Below, one piece after another: positions 44,484 through 53,064 of a stretch of 64,000 nt of DNA; position 1 is the stretch's first letter, and every line of letters begins with the position of its first letter. Origin of the DNA: Pseudomonas sp. St316. GTDB taxonomy: Bacteria; Pseudomonadota; Gammaproteobacteria; Pseudomonadales; Pseudomonadaceae. The notes beneath the pieces were generated by a model, which did not search any database, was not told the origin of the DNA, and saw only the letters and a list, made by a program, of their open reading frames with translations. Made by a program: the position numbers and the translations under genes. The DNA lies in the NCBI RefSeq assembly GCF_018325905.1, contig NZ_AP021901.1:2418001-2482000 (forward strand), written 5' to 3'.

Positions 44484-44508
44484 GGCTGGATAGCTCAGCG
44501 GATAGAGC
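44484..44508 (+). other. tRNA-like 5' fragment (acceptor and D arm)
   Basis: GGCTGGATAGCTCAGCGGAT followed by AGAGC resembles the first 25 bases of a bacterial tRNA (7-base acceptor strand, TA, then a D arm GCTC-AGCGGATA-GAGC). No anticodon arm follows. It lies at the junction between the UreD-like remnant and the 3' end of the LysR gene, whose last codons it overlaps. It may be a recombination scar or chance. Confidence 0.35.
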
Positions 44509-45385
44509 GGGGCGGGGTCAGATGTTCTTTCAGCAGGTCAACGAAGTCCAGAGCGACGCTTGAAAGCGCCTCATGGGTCGGGTAGAGCAATGCAATGTCG
44601 TAACGGATCGTCGGCAGGAACGGTTTGAGGACCAGTTTCTCGGTGAACGGCCGGCTGACCACCGGATCGACAATGCCCACACCGCAGCCCGCTGCGACTA
44701 ATTCGCACGCCGTTGAGAAGAACTCGGTCTCGGCAATCACGTTCCACACCGCCCCTTGCTCAGAGAAGGCTTTCGCCAGCTGCTGGTAGATGGGATCGCC
44801 TTTGAACAGCGAAACAAACGGCACGCCATCTAGGTCCGAGGGCGTGATCACGTCGAGCGCGGTCAAGGGATGCTCGGCGGGCAGCATGCACATGCATTCG
44901 TAGGAAAACACTTCGATGTTGGCCGTCGGGTAATCGAGTGGCAGTTCCGCGATGGCGATGTCGAATTGCTGGGTGGACATCAATTCCTGAACCGATTGGG
45001 AATTGCGGGTGATGATCTTCAACTGCAGGCCCGGCCGCTCCTTGCTGAACTGCGCCATCAGTCGCGGCAACAGACTGATCGATACGCTGGCATAAGCGGC
45101 GACGGCGAGGTGACCGCGCTTGCCGGTACGAATTTCCTGGGCCACACGGCTGGTTTTTTCCACGGCCTCCAATGCGCGTTCGGCCTCGACGTAAAACAGG
45201 CGCGCTTCCGGCGTCGGTTGCAACCGACCACCCCGGCGCACGAAAAGTGTGAGCCCGGTCTCGTGTTCGAGGTTGGCAATGGTCGAGCTGATCGCTGGCT
45301 GTGAAATCCCCAGTAGTTCAGCGGCGCGGGTCATGGTCCCGTGGAGCATCAACGTGCGAAAACATTCAAGCTGACGGATACGCAT
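44495..45385 (-). CDS. LysR family transcriptional regulator
   Basis: A 296-residue regulator starting at ATG 45385 (MRIRQLECFRTLMLHGTMTR) with AGGTAG before it. The winged helix reads AAELLGISQPAISSTIANLE. The effector domain has GHLAVAAYASVSISLLPRLM and the usual two-lobe pattern. It is divergent from the DUF1989 gene, whose promoter it probably controls. Direct repeats AACTTATA at 45405-45412 and 45421-45428 lie between the two starts. The last codons run into a tRNA-like sequence. Confidence 0.9.
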   Translation of the reverse strand: MRIRQLECFRTLMLHGTMTRAAELLGISQPAISSTIANLEHETGLTLFVRRGGRLQPTPEARLFYVEAERALEAVEKTSRVAQEIRTGKRGHLAVAAYASVSISLLPRLMAQFSKERPGLQLKIITRNSQSVQELMSTQQFDIAIAELPLDYPTANIEVFSYECMCMLPAEHPLTALDVITPSDLDGVPFVSLFKGDPIYQQLAKAFSEQGAVWNVIAETEFFSTACELVAAGCGVGIVDPVVSRPFTEKLVLKPFLPTIRYDIALLYPTHEALSSVALDFVDLLKEHLTPPRSIR

Positions 45386-45511
45386 ACCCACTACCTATAG
45401 ATTTAACTTATACAGAGGCGAACTTATATTATTGGATATGGGGTGTCATCCCATGATTTCCTGTTCACCAGCGCTATCGAGTCGATTGCGTGATGAGTAA
45501 GGAGGCAACAG

Positions 45512-46126
45512 GTGAACGCCATCACTGAAATAACCACTGCACCGCTGCAGCGACTGGCCGCTCGCAGAGGCGTTGCGATCAAGCTGGAAAAGCACCAGAC
45601 CCTCAGGGTGATCAATACCCACGGCAAACAAGTGGTCGATACTTGGGCATTCAACGCCGAAGACCTGACCGAGACCATGTCGATGGAGCATTGCCGGGCC
45701 AGTTGGTTGAGGGTTAACCCGCAGGTCGGCGATAGCCTGATCAGCAACCAGCGCCAGCCGTTGTTGACCCTTGTAGAAGACACCAGTCCGGGTGTGCATG
45801 ACACGCTGGTCGCCGCCTGCGACGCTTCCCGCTATCGGCAGCTGGGCGTTCTGGGGCATCACGACAACTGCCACGAGAATCTGACCTCAGCCCTTGCCGC
45901 GCTGGATCTCCAAGTAGACGGCGTCCCCAGTCCGCTCAACCTGTTTATGAATGTGCCGATCACCGCAGGCGGCGACATCCAGTTTGCAGAACCCGTCAGT
46001 CAGCCCGGGCAATACGTGTCTCTGCGCGCGGAAATGCAATTGATCATCGTGCTTTCGGCATGCCCGCAGGACATCACCGCCGTCAACGGGTTGATGCCGA
46101 TGGACGTGCATTTCGCGGTTATGTGA
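45512..46126 (+). CDS. DUF1989 (urea carboxylase-associated) family protein
   Basis: A 204-residue protein starting at GTG 45512 with a strong AAGGAGG nine bases before. DUF1989 landmarks are AARRGVAIKLEKHQTLRVIN, VDTWAFNAEDLTETMSMEHC and HDNCHENLTSAL, with His and Cys residues likely to bind a metal. In other bacteria such genes sit beside urea or guanidine carboxylase genes; neither is present here. LysR genes flank it on both sides, the downstream one starting 15 bases after its stop. Confidence 0.85.
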   Translation: MNAITEITTAPLQRLAARRGVAIKLEKHQTLRVINTHGKQVVDTWAFNAEDLTETMSMEHCRASWLRVNPQVGDSLISNQRQPLLTLVEDTSPGVHDTLVAACDASRYRQLGVLGHHDNCHENLTSALAALDLQVDGVPSPLNLFMNVPITAGGDIQFAEPVSQPGQYVSLRAEMQLIIVLSACPQDITAVNGLMPMDVHFAVM

Positions 46127-46140
46127 GCGGAGCCCTAATC

Positions 46141-47043
46141 ATGCGCCATTTACCTGCACTCAACTCCATCCGCGCCTTCGAGTCTGCAGCGCGGCACCAG
46201 AGTTTTACCCTCGCTGCCGCCGAATTGTCGGTCACGGTGACAGCGATCAGTCATCAGGTTCGGCAACTGGAGGCATGCATCGGCCACAAGCTGTTCGAAC
46301 GTCAGGGCCGGGTGGTGGTGCTGACCACGGTAGGGAACGCTTTATACCCCTCGCTGCGACAGGGGTTCGATCAGATCGCCGAAGCCTTTTCGCTGGTCAC
46401 AGGGCCAGGGGACGCCCAGGCCATCCACCTGTCGACCACCCGGGCATTTGCCGAGCGCTGGCTGGTGCCGCGCTTGGGCAAATTCAATGATCTGTTTCCA
46501 GACCTGATGGTGCACCTGCACGGCTCGGAAAAAGTCGAGGACCTGAGTGCCGAAGGCTATGACCTGGCCATTCGTTACGGGCCCAGGGACCGCGGCGAAC
46601 CCGATGCCATCGTACTGGAAGACTGTTACATCGCCGTCGCCGATCAAGGGCTGTTCGGCAGCGCACAGGGCAGCACCATTGACGACTTTTACCAGCGACC
46701 ATTGCTGGCTTACAAATGGAACAGCCCTGCGATGGTTGCGCCCAGTTGGTCAGCCTGGCTGCAGGGCCATCATCGAGGCAGCGACAAGGATTTCCGGATT
46801 TCCTGGTACAGCGACGAGACCCTGGCACTGCACGCCGCCAGGCGTGGACTGGGGCCGTTGCTGTGCAGCGATGTGTTGATCGACGAGGAACTGCGCAGCG
46901 GGCAAATGCGCAGGATCGAGGGACCGTCACTTCCAGGATTCGCCTACCGGCTGATCGAACGTTCCACCCACAAGCGCAGCGTCCGGCGCTTTATCGACTG
47001 GCTCAGACAGGAGGCACTGGAGCAGAGCAGTCACGCCCATTGA
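46141..47043 (+). CDS. LysR family transcriptional regulator, GcvA-like
   Basis: A 300-residue regulator starting MRHLPALNSIRAFESAARHQ at 46141. The helix-turn-helix SFTLAAAELSVTVTAISHQV and the RQLEACIGHKLFERQGR wing are of the GcvA/AmpR subgroup. It reads in the same direction as the DUF1989 gene, 15 bases away, so probably in one transcript. The permease that follows (169 bases on) is a plausible target. The inducer is unknown. Confidence 0.9.
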   Translation: MRHLPALNSIRAFESAARHQSFTLAAAELSVTVTAISHQVRQLEACIGHKLFERQGRVVVLTTVGNALYPSLRQGFDQIAEAFSLVTGPGDAQAIHLSTTRAFAERWLVPRLGKFNDLFPDLMVHLHGSEKVEDLSAEGYDLAIRYGPRDRGEPDAIVLEDCYIAVADQGLFGSAQGSTIDDFYQRPLLAYKWNSPAMVAPSWSAWLQGHHRGSDKDFRISWYSDETLALHAARRGLGPLLCSDVLIDEELRSGQMRRIEGPSLPGFAYRLIERSTHKRSVRRFIDWLRQEALEQSSHAH

Positions 47044-47211
47044 CGCCACCAAAACAATAATCACCGAGCCTGACTCGACGATTTGATTTCTCGACGGCGC
47101 CGTTTTCGGCATTCGTACCGTACTGCTGAGCTGGACCATAAAAAACTGTGCGTGTGCGGCCTTGCCGTGGGCGTAACACTCCCTCTTTGCGCAGAATCAG
47201 AGTCTCGAAAC

Positions 47212-48630
47212 ATGAACCTTTCGCAGCTGATAGATTACGACCGTGATGGCACGATCCGTGAGTTGAACACCGCCCTCAACAAGGGCACCTTGACCACCCG
47301 GGATGTGACGTTTTCGGCACTGGGTTTCAATGCCCCAGGCTGGATCGCAGCCTCGTCGATGTCGATCCTGTATTCGATCTCGGGCCATCAGGCGCCATTG
47401 GCGATTCTCATCGCGTACTTTTTCCCCATGCTGGTGATGGCGCTGTGCATGGTCTCACTGACTCGGCATGCGCCTTCCGCCGGTGGCATCTTCACCTTTA
47501 CCAGTCGCTTCCTGCACCCCCATGTCGGCAGTGTGCTGGGCTGGGCCTACGCGGTGGCGTGCATGGCAGTGACGCCGATGTGCGCGGTGATCGGTACTGA
47601 ATACGTTCAGGCGCTGTTCCCGTCACTGGCGGGTGCTTTCATTGCCAAATGCATAGGCAGTGGGCTGGTGCTGTTGTTCCTGGCGATTTCCTGCAGGGGC
47701 GTGGGCATGACGACCAAAGTCGCGAGCGTGCTGCTGGTGTTTGAAATCACCGTGGTAGCGGGGCTGGGCTTGCTGGGCTGGATCAACCCGCAGGTTTCGG
47801 ATCTCTCGGTGCTCTCGATGTATTCACTTGAGGGCGCGGGAGGTTGGTCTGCCATCGGCCCCGGCGTGTTGTTCGGCGTGTGGATGCTGGCGAACTTCGA
47901 CTCTGCCATCAATTACATCGAAGAGGCGCGGGTTCCCGTGCGTACCGTGCAACGTTCCTTGTTGCTGGTGCTCACGGCAGCGTTCGTGATCTACAGCGTG
48001 GCGGCGATTGGCTGGCAATTCGCGGTCCCGGTGGACAAGCTTGCGGCCATTGTCGAGGACGGCAATGGGGGGCCGATTGCGGCCGTAGCCAATGTTTACC
48101 TACCGCATTCCATGGCGTGGATCGCGTTGTTCGTTGTCATCACCTCGGCGTGCGCAGGTTTGCAGATATCGTCCAGCGCCGCTGCGCGTACGTTGTATCG
48201 GATGAGCGAAGAAGGGCGCCTGCCGCATGCCTTGAGCGCGGTCAACGCTGCGAAGTCGCCATGGCTTGCCAACGTTATCGTTTCGATGGTCGCCATCGGG
48301 TTGCTGTGGTGGAAGCCTTTGGACAAAATCGTCTGGTATTACGACGTGGTCACCATCACGTTGGTGATGTCGTACATGGCGGCCATCGGCGCATTCATCG
48401 CCATGACCTGGAAGAAGAGGCCGCCGACGCTTGCCTTCTTGCTCAGCGTGCCAGCGATGCTGGCGATCCTGGTATTGGGTTACATCGGTTACACCGCCGG
48501 CGCCAACCCGGTCTCACCCGAAGATCAATACACCGCGTGGTATCTGGGCGGCCTGACGCTGATCTCCGGTGTGCTGCTGATCGTGGTGCAGGCCCGGCCA
48601 CGTCGCACCGCGTTACCGTTGAAGTCTTAA
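47212..48630 (+). CDS. APC superfamily amino acid/amine permease
   Basis: A 472-residue importer with about 12 hydrophobic helices. It starts MNLSQLIDYDRDGTIRELNT at 47212; an open extension 43 codons upstream is not family-like. The helix-1 motif is visible as FSALGFNAPGWIAASSMSIL, and helix-6-like sequence as GPGVLFGVWMLANFDSAINY. It probably carries the nitrogen compound handled by the neighbouring amidases or the DUF1989 protein, which is inference from position. Confidence 0.85.
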   Translation: MNLSQLIDYDRDGTIRELNTALNKGTLTTRDVTFSALGFNAPGWIAASSMSILYSISGHQAPLAILIAYFFPMLVMALCMVSLTRHAPSAGGIFTFTSRFLHPHVGSVLGWAYAVACMAVTPMCAVIGTEYVQALFPSLAGAFIAKCIGSGLVLLFLAISCRGVGMTTKVASVLLVFEITVVAGLGLLGWINPQVSDLSVLSMYSLEGAGGWSAIGPGVLFGVWMLANFDSAINYIEEARVPVRTVQRSLLLVLTAAFVIYSVAAIGWQFAVPVDKLAAIVEDGNGGPIAAVANVYLPHSMAWIALFVVITSACAGLQISSSAAARTLYRMSEEGRLPHALSAVNAAKSPWLANVIVSMVAIGLLWWKPLDKIVWYYDVVTITLVMSYMAAIGAFIAMTWKKRPPTLAFLLSVPAMLAILVLGYIGYTAGANPVSPEDQYTAWYLGGLTLISGVLLIVVQARPRRTALPLKS

Positions 48631-48641
48631 TGTAGAAATTG

Positions 48642-48671
48642 ATCTGCGCGCCATCGGGATGACGCGCAGAT
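48642..48671. terminator. Bidirectional hairpin between permease and amidase
   Basis: ATCTGCGCG (48642-48650) and CGCGCAGAT (48663-48671) form a perfect 9-base stem with a 12-base loop between two convergent genes. No strong T run, so either a Rho-assisted or weak terminator. Confidence 0.55.
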
Positions 48672-48675
48672 ATAC

Positions 48676-50010
48676 TCAGAGCGCCTGTTCGATTGCGCAG
48701 CAGATATCGAGCAGGCGATCATCCTGGCCGGTCAGGCTAGAGAACAGCACAGAGGTCGGCAGTCCAGATTCATCGATGCCCGAAGGCATGGCCACACCCG
48801 GCATGTCGAGCAGGCTGCCCACCATGGTGATTGCCAGGGTGTCGAGGTTTACCTGGGCAAACACATCGTCGTCCGCCTCAAGCGCTGCCAACGCCGGTGC
48901 AACATGTAGCACCGTCGGCAACAGCAGAATCCTGTCACCCAACTCCTGCGCCATCTCTCCTTGCAGCCTTCGCCGCGCGTCCCGCAACAAGCTATGCGTG
49001 TGGATCGAGATGTCCTTGGCCTTTAGCAGTCTGGATCTGACGCGAGGGTCCATCCGACCAGCATCTGCGTCTTCTACGACCGTGTGCAGCAGGGCCCAGG
49101 CTTCTATCGCGCCGAGCCAACCTGAGGTGGATATCAGCGCACGCGTGCGTCGGACCGTGTTCACGCTTCGCCATTCCACCTGCGCACCTCGTTGCTTCAA
49201 CTGATCGACGAAAAGCCGAAGATTGGCGGCGACTGCGGATTGGATTTTCGAATCGTTCAGCACCTCGCTGTCGACCACGAAGCAATGTTCATCCAGAGCG
49301 ACCGGCTTTGCCTGCGTCGGCAAACAGCCGCGCATCGCGCTATCAAGCAACCGGCAATCCTCGACTGTCCTGGCAATCGGCCCAAGGCTGTCGAGGGTCA
49401 CCGCCAACGGGTGGACGCCGCGCAAGTCATACCGTGCGGTCGAAGATTTGAACCCTGCCAGCCCGTTGAACGCGGCGGGCACGCGAATCGATCCCGCGGT
49501 GTCCGTGCCTAATGCGGCGGTGACAATCCCGCGCTGTACGGCAATCGCCGAACCTGATGAGGAGCCTCCGGGTGCTCGCACGTAGGCGCTGTCAGACTGC
49601 GCAACCGGCGTGCCGAAACCGGGGTTAAGCCCCAGTCCGGAATAGGCAAACTCGCTGAGGTTGGTTTTGCCGATCACGATCATCCCCAAGCGCCGAAGGT
49701 TTTGGATAACGGCCGCGTCTTTGGTTGCCGGGGCGATGGCCGAGCGCATGAGCGATCCGGCGGTGGTAACGCTGCCTTTGACATCGAACAGGTCTTTGAC
49801 AGCGATCGGAACCCCGTCGAAAGGACTCAAAGGCTGTCTATGCAGGCGCCGAAGATCGGTTTGATGTGCCTGTTCCAATGCCGAAGCTTCCAGCAACGAG
49901 ATAAACGTCGCGCCTGCTTCTTTAGCCTGGATCAACGCCAACTGCACTAACTGTGTGGCGCTGACACGGCCTGCGTGCAGGTCGTGCAAGGTATCGGTAA
50001 GGTTTTTCAT
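48676..50010 (-). CDS. Amidase signature family hydrolase (second)
   Basis: A 444-residue amidase starting MKNLTDTLHDLHAGRVSATQ at 50010. The triad is seen in K72 (AVKDLFDVKG), the loop PGGSSSGS at 147-154 and S174 in DTAGSIRVPAAFNG. It is closer to the AtzE/allophanate-hydrolase-like amidases than the first amidase of this region, and the two share little beyond the signature. It lies 13 bases downstream of azoR on the same strand, so the pair may be co-transcribed. Confidence 0.88.
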   Translation of the reverse strand: MKNLTDTLHDLHAGRVSATQLVQLALIQAKEAGATFISLLEASALEQAHQTDLRRLHRQPLSPFDGVPIAVKDLFDVKGSVTTAGSLMRSAIAPATKDAAVIQNLRRLGMIVIGKTNLSEFAYSGLGLNPGFGTPVAQSDSAYVRAPGGSSSGSAIAVQRGIVTAALGTDTAGSIRVPAAFNGLAGFKSSTARYDLRGVHPLAVTLDSLGPIARTVEDCRLLDSAMRGCLPTQAKPVALDEHCFVVDSEVLNDSKIQSAVAANLRLFVDQLKQRGAQVEWRSVNTVRRTRALISTSGWLGAIEAWALLHTVVEDADAGRMDPRVRSRLLKAKDISIHTHSLLRDARRRLQGEMAQELGDRILLLPTVLHVAPALAALEADDDVFAQVNLDTLAITMVGSLLDMPGVAMPSGIDESGLPTSVLFSSLTGQDDRLLDICCAIEQAL

Positions 50011-50023
50011 ATTGCCCCCGTGC

Positions 50024-50674
50024 TCACGCATCGCAAGACGTCAAGTCCATGACCAGTTGCTCAATAGCCTCGAATGCCTCAGCTATGGAAGCCTCATGGC
50101 GCGCATCGGCAAACTCTTGGTAGTCGATGGTAATGACATGGGTCTGTTCCACGCCAAGGTAGTGGGCGCAGGTTTGAATATGGGTTTCCAGATGGTTCAT
50201 CGTCTCGCGGACGCCTCCGATACCAAACCCGAACTCTCCACGCGAACTCAGTATCACCAAGGTCTTACCGCTCATGATCGGCTCCAGAGGAAAGTCTCCA
50301 CGAGCCAGATCAAAGGTGAACGTCTTGCCAATCCTTATGACCTGATCGAACCAGGATTTCAGTGCAGCAGGCATTCCATAGTTGTACATGGGGCTGCCGA
50401 TGACAATGACGTCAGCCCGTTCAATTTCGTCGATCAGGGTGTCGGAGAGCCGGATTCGGGCGGACTGTTCTGTGCTGAGTTGCTCCACTGGCGTGAACAC
50501 CGCCCTTATCCAGTCCTCGGTCACGAAGGGCGGTGGATGGGTACCGACATCGCGGACAATCACCTCAGCGCTCACCTCAGCAGCGATCCAGGACTGGATG
50601 AAGCCTGCGGACAGTTTGCGGCTCAGCGACCGCTCGCCTCGGGCGCTGGCATCTATGTGCAAAAGAGTGGTCAT
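50024..50674 (-). CDS. azoR: FMN-dependent NADH-azoreductase
   Basis: A flavodoxin-like quinone/azo reductase of 216 residues. It begins TTLLHIDASARGERSLSRKL (FMN phosphate loop), with SPMYNYGMPAALKSWFDQVI (flavin ring contacts) and the LSSRGEFG loop. The role is probably detoxification of quinones rather than dyes. It appears to be first in an operon with the second amidase, divergent from the VOC gene with 246 bases between them. Confidence 0.9.
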   Translation of the reverse strand: MTTLLHIDASARGERSLSRKLSAGFIQSWIAAEVSAEVIVRDVGTHPPPFVTEDWIRAVFTPVEQLSTEQSARIRLSDTLIDEIERADVIVIGSPMYNYGMPAALKSWFDQVIRIGKTFTFDLARGDFPLEPIMSGKTLVILSSRGEFGFGIGGVRETMNHLETHIQTCAHYLGVEQTHVITIDYQEFADARHEASIAEAFEAIEQLVMDLTSCDA

Positions 50675-50920
50675 GATCTGTTCCTCGTGAGGCAGCAGGC
50701 ATCAGTGCCCGTGCACAAGCCCATTGGGCCATGGCCGGCGAGGGGGACACATTCGAGCATTTTTTTCCTAGGGTGAAGTAAAACTCAACCGAGGGACGGG
50801 TTGTATCGGTCTATGTGAGGTGCATGGTTTTTCTCAACCCGGCTTGAGAAATGCTCTATTTCGCTGTGTTCAAGCAGTGGTTTTAATGGTCAGGCTTCTT
50901 ATCTGACATTGAGGTTTCCC

Positions 50921-51472
50921 ATGTCCAGCCTGTTACAGAACAACGTGCTCAATGCACTCACCGCCGGAGCCGAGGTCGATCCTTTTTTGGGCAACGTCGT
51001 CGAAATAGCTATTGTCACGGCCGACCACAAGCGCACCATGGATGGCCTGCTGAAGCTGGGTATTGGTCCGTGGCGCGTCTACACCTTCAGCCCTGCAAAC
51101 ACTGAAAACCAGACCTACCACGGCCAGCCAGCAGAGTTCGTGCTCAAGGTCTGCTTCGCGCAGAGCGGCAATATGGTCTGGGAATTGATGGAGCCGGTTT
51201 CCGGACCGACCATCTTCGCTGACTTTCTCGAAAAACACGGCGAGGGCATTCAACACGTTGCCTACGACTGCAACAATATTCCGTTCGAGGACCGCCTAGC
51301 CGAACTCGAACGCCGGGGTTTCAAGTGTGTGCAGTCCGGGTCGTGGCTGGGCCGCAATCACTTCGCGTTCTTCGGCACCGAAGCTGACACCACCACTGTG
51401 TTTGAAACCTATGCATTCCCGGATGACTGGGAATACCCAGAGCCGGACGAGTGGTATCCACCACGCGCCTGA
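50921..51472 (+). CDS. VOC (glyoxalase-fold) family protein
   Basis: A 183-residue metalloenzyme-type protein starting MSSLLQNNVLNALTAGAEVD at 50921. The vicinal-oxygen-chelate fold is suggested by VVEIAIVTADHKRTMDGLLK, MVWELMEPVSGPTIFADFLE and GEGIQHVAYDC, close to methylmalonyl-CoA epimerase-like members (His and Glu metal ligands). The C-terminus is acidic and aromatic (DDWEYPEPDEWYPPRA). It lies 61 bases before the creatininase on the same strand, so a shared pathway is likely. The substrate is unknown. Confidence 0.8.
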   Translation: MSSLLQNNVLNALTAGAEVDPFLGNVVEIAIVTADHKRTMDGLLKLGIGPWRVYTFSPANTENQTYHGQPAEFVLKVCFAQSGNMVWELMEPVSGPTIFADFLEKHGEGIQHVAYDCNNIPFEDRLAELERRGFKCVQSGSWLGRNHFAFFGTEADTTTVFETYAFPDDWEYPEPDEWYPPRA

Positions 51473-51533
51473 TAGCCGTGCCCGGCGCACCTGCGGGTGT
51501 GCCGAATTACCCGTATCCGATGGAGATTTCGCC

Positions 51534-52298
51534 ATGAACAACGTGCGCATGGACAACATGAGCTGGGTTGACTATCAACGCAGGGTCGAGGAGGGCGCGG
51601 TGGTGTTTCTGCCCTGTGGCGCGACGGAGCAACATGGCCCTCACCTGCCCCTAGGGACGGACGCACTGCTGGCCAGTGCGATTAGTGAAGATGTCGCCCG
51701 CAACATCAATGGCATCGTCGCTCCAGCACTATCCTATGGCTATAAATCCCAGCCCAAATGCGGAGGTGGCCAGCACTTCTGCGGCACCACCAGCGTTGAC
51801 GGTGCGACACTCATGGCCATGATCCGCGATGCGGTTAGGGAGTTTCATCGCCATGGCGTTAAACGCTTGGTGGTGGTTATCGGTCATTACGAGAACCAGT
51901 GGTTCGCTACCGAGGGTATTGAACTGGCGCTGCGTGATATCGGTAAGGAGGGCAGGCTTGAAGTGATGCGCCTGGAGCACTGGGAATTTGTTAAGACAAC
52001 GACCCTGGACCGAATATTTCCCGATGGCTTTCCGGGAATCGCCCTGGAGCACGCAGCGGTCATCGAGACATCAATGATGCTGCATTACCATCCGGACATG
52101 GTGGCATTGGACAAGATCCCCAGTCACGGTCCAGCCGAGTTTCCTGTGTACGACATGTACCCGACACGAGTCGAGTGGGTTCCCGAGAGTGGTGTTTTAT
52201 CTTCGGCGAAAGGTTCGACCTCAGAGATCGGTCAAATGTTGGTAACCGATGTTACTGACGGGATTGCGGCGGCGATACGGTTTGAATGGTTTAAATAA
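51534..52298 (+). CDS. crnA: Creatininase family amidohydrolase
   Basis: A zinc- or manganese-dependent hydrolase that opens cyclic amides such as creatinine. It starts at ATG 51534 (MNNVRMDNMSWVDYQRRVEE) with TGGAGATTTCGCC before it, giving 254 residues. Family metal motifs are VFLPCGATEQHGPHLPLGTD (Glu-His-Asp), YGYKSQPKCGGGQHFCGTTS, VVVIGHYENQWF and ALEHAAVIETSMMLHYHPDM. The overall match to Pseudomonas creatininase is high, including the end SSAKGSTSEIGQ. No creatinase or creatinine deaminase gene is in view, so the real substrate may differ. Confidence 0.85.
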   Translation: MNNVRMDNMSWVDYQRRVEEGAVVFLPCGATEQHGPHLPLGTDALLASAISEDVARNINGIVAPALSYGYKSQPKCGGGQHFCGTTSVDGATLMAMIRDAVREFHRHGVKRLVVVIGHYENQWFATEGIELALRDIGKEGRLEVMRLEHWEFVKTTTLDRIFPDGFPGIALEHAAVIETSMMLHYHPDMVALDKIPSHGPAEFPVYDMYPTRVEWVPESGVLSSAKGSTSEIGQMLVTDVTDGIAAAIRFEWFK

Positions 52299-52312
52299 GA
52301 CTAATAGTCAGG

Positions 52313-52332
52313 AAGCTCGTCGAGCTTTTTTA
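52313..52332 (+). terminator. Intrinsic terminator after the creatininase
   Basis: AAGCTC (52313-52318) and GAGCTT (52322-52327) form a short stem with a GTC loop, followed by TTTTTA. The next 225 bases to the NTF2-like gene hold nothing I can call. Confidence 0.7.
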
Positions 52333-52557
52333 TTCACAAAATTAGATGCAGATAGATCGTATCGGGGCCGATCACGATGAGTGCCAGATTACCGGGTCGA
52401 TTACCCAGCATCCATGTGGCCGACCCGTGTTCTGTTAAAAAAGCCGGGCATGGTTTTCACGGCAGAAAAGTACGCCTCTGAGCTTGAAATCTAGAATTGG
52501 CGCAGAGGTGTTCGGACCCGGATTTCGCGTGCCACCTCCGGGGCCGTGCCGAAATCC

Positions 52558-52971
52558 TTAGCTCGCCATCCGGCGACCAATTTCTTCCCCTAGCTTCATG
52601 ATGGCTCCAACCGGCCGGATCATGACGACCAGATCAATTATCTTTCCCTCGTCATCAAAGCGAACGATGTCGATGCCGGTGAATGGGACGTCGCAGACCC
52701 TGCCACGAAACTCCAACACGTGGCCTTCATCACCCGTGAAACTTCTGGTGTATTCAAAATCTTCGAAGACTCCAAACACGAGCCTCAAGGTCCCGACAAA
52801 GGCGTCTTTACCACGCAGTGGCTCAAGCTGGGCAGGGTTGTGATAGGTCACATCATCAGCCAGCAGGTTTGGCAAGGCGTCCCAGTCGAGGTTCGTGACA
52901 ATGCGGTGCCATTCATCAAGGCTGGTCTTATCGCGAGCGGCATTCACTGTATTTGTGGTTGTATTGGTCAT
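52558..52971 (-). CDS. NTF2-like/SnoaL-fold protein
   Basis: A 137-residue protein starting MTNTTTNTVNAARDKTSLDE at 52971, with GAGGA six bases before. The cone fold is suggested by EWHRIVTNLDWDALPNLLAD, DVTYHNPAQLEPLRGKDAFV and RFDDEGKIIDLVVMIRP. Members are isomerases, hydrolases or ligand binders, so no activity can be named. It shares the minus strand with a short-chain dehydrogenase 93 bases upstream, which may be a partner. Confidence 0.8.
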   Translation of the reverse strand: MTNTTTNTVNAARDKTSLDEWHRIVTNLDWDALPNLLADDVTYHNPAQLEPLRGKDAFVGTLRLVFGVFEDFEYTRSFTGDEGHVLEFRGRVCDVPFTGIDIVRFDDEGKIIDLVVMIRPVGAIMKLGEEIGRRMAS

Positions 52972-53064
52972 GGACAATCCTCATGTCAAAAGTGGGATAA
53001 ACAACATTGGCACCTGACGGCGTCACGTTAGAGGCGGTTCCTGCGCCTGTCGTTTGCCCATCTC

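Noticed and set aside
52333..52557. Possible short frames between creatininase and the NTF2-like gene
   Set aside because: Two short frames (one on each strand) lack ribosome-binding sites and any recognisable similarity.
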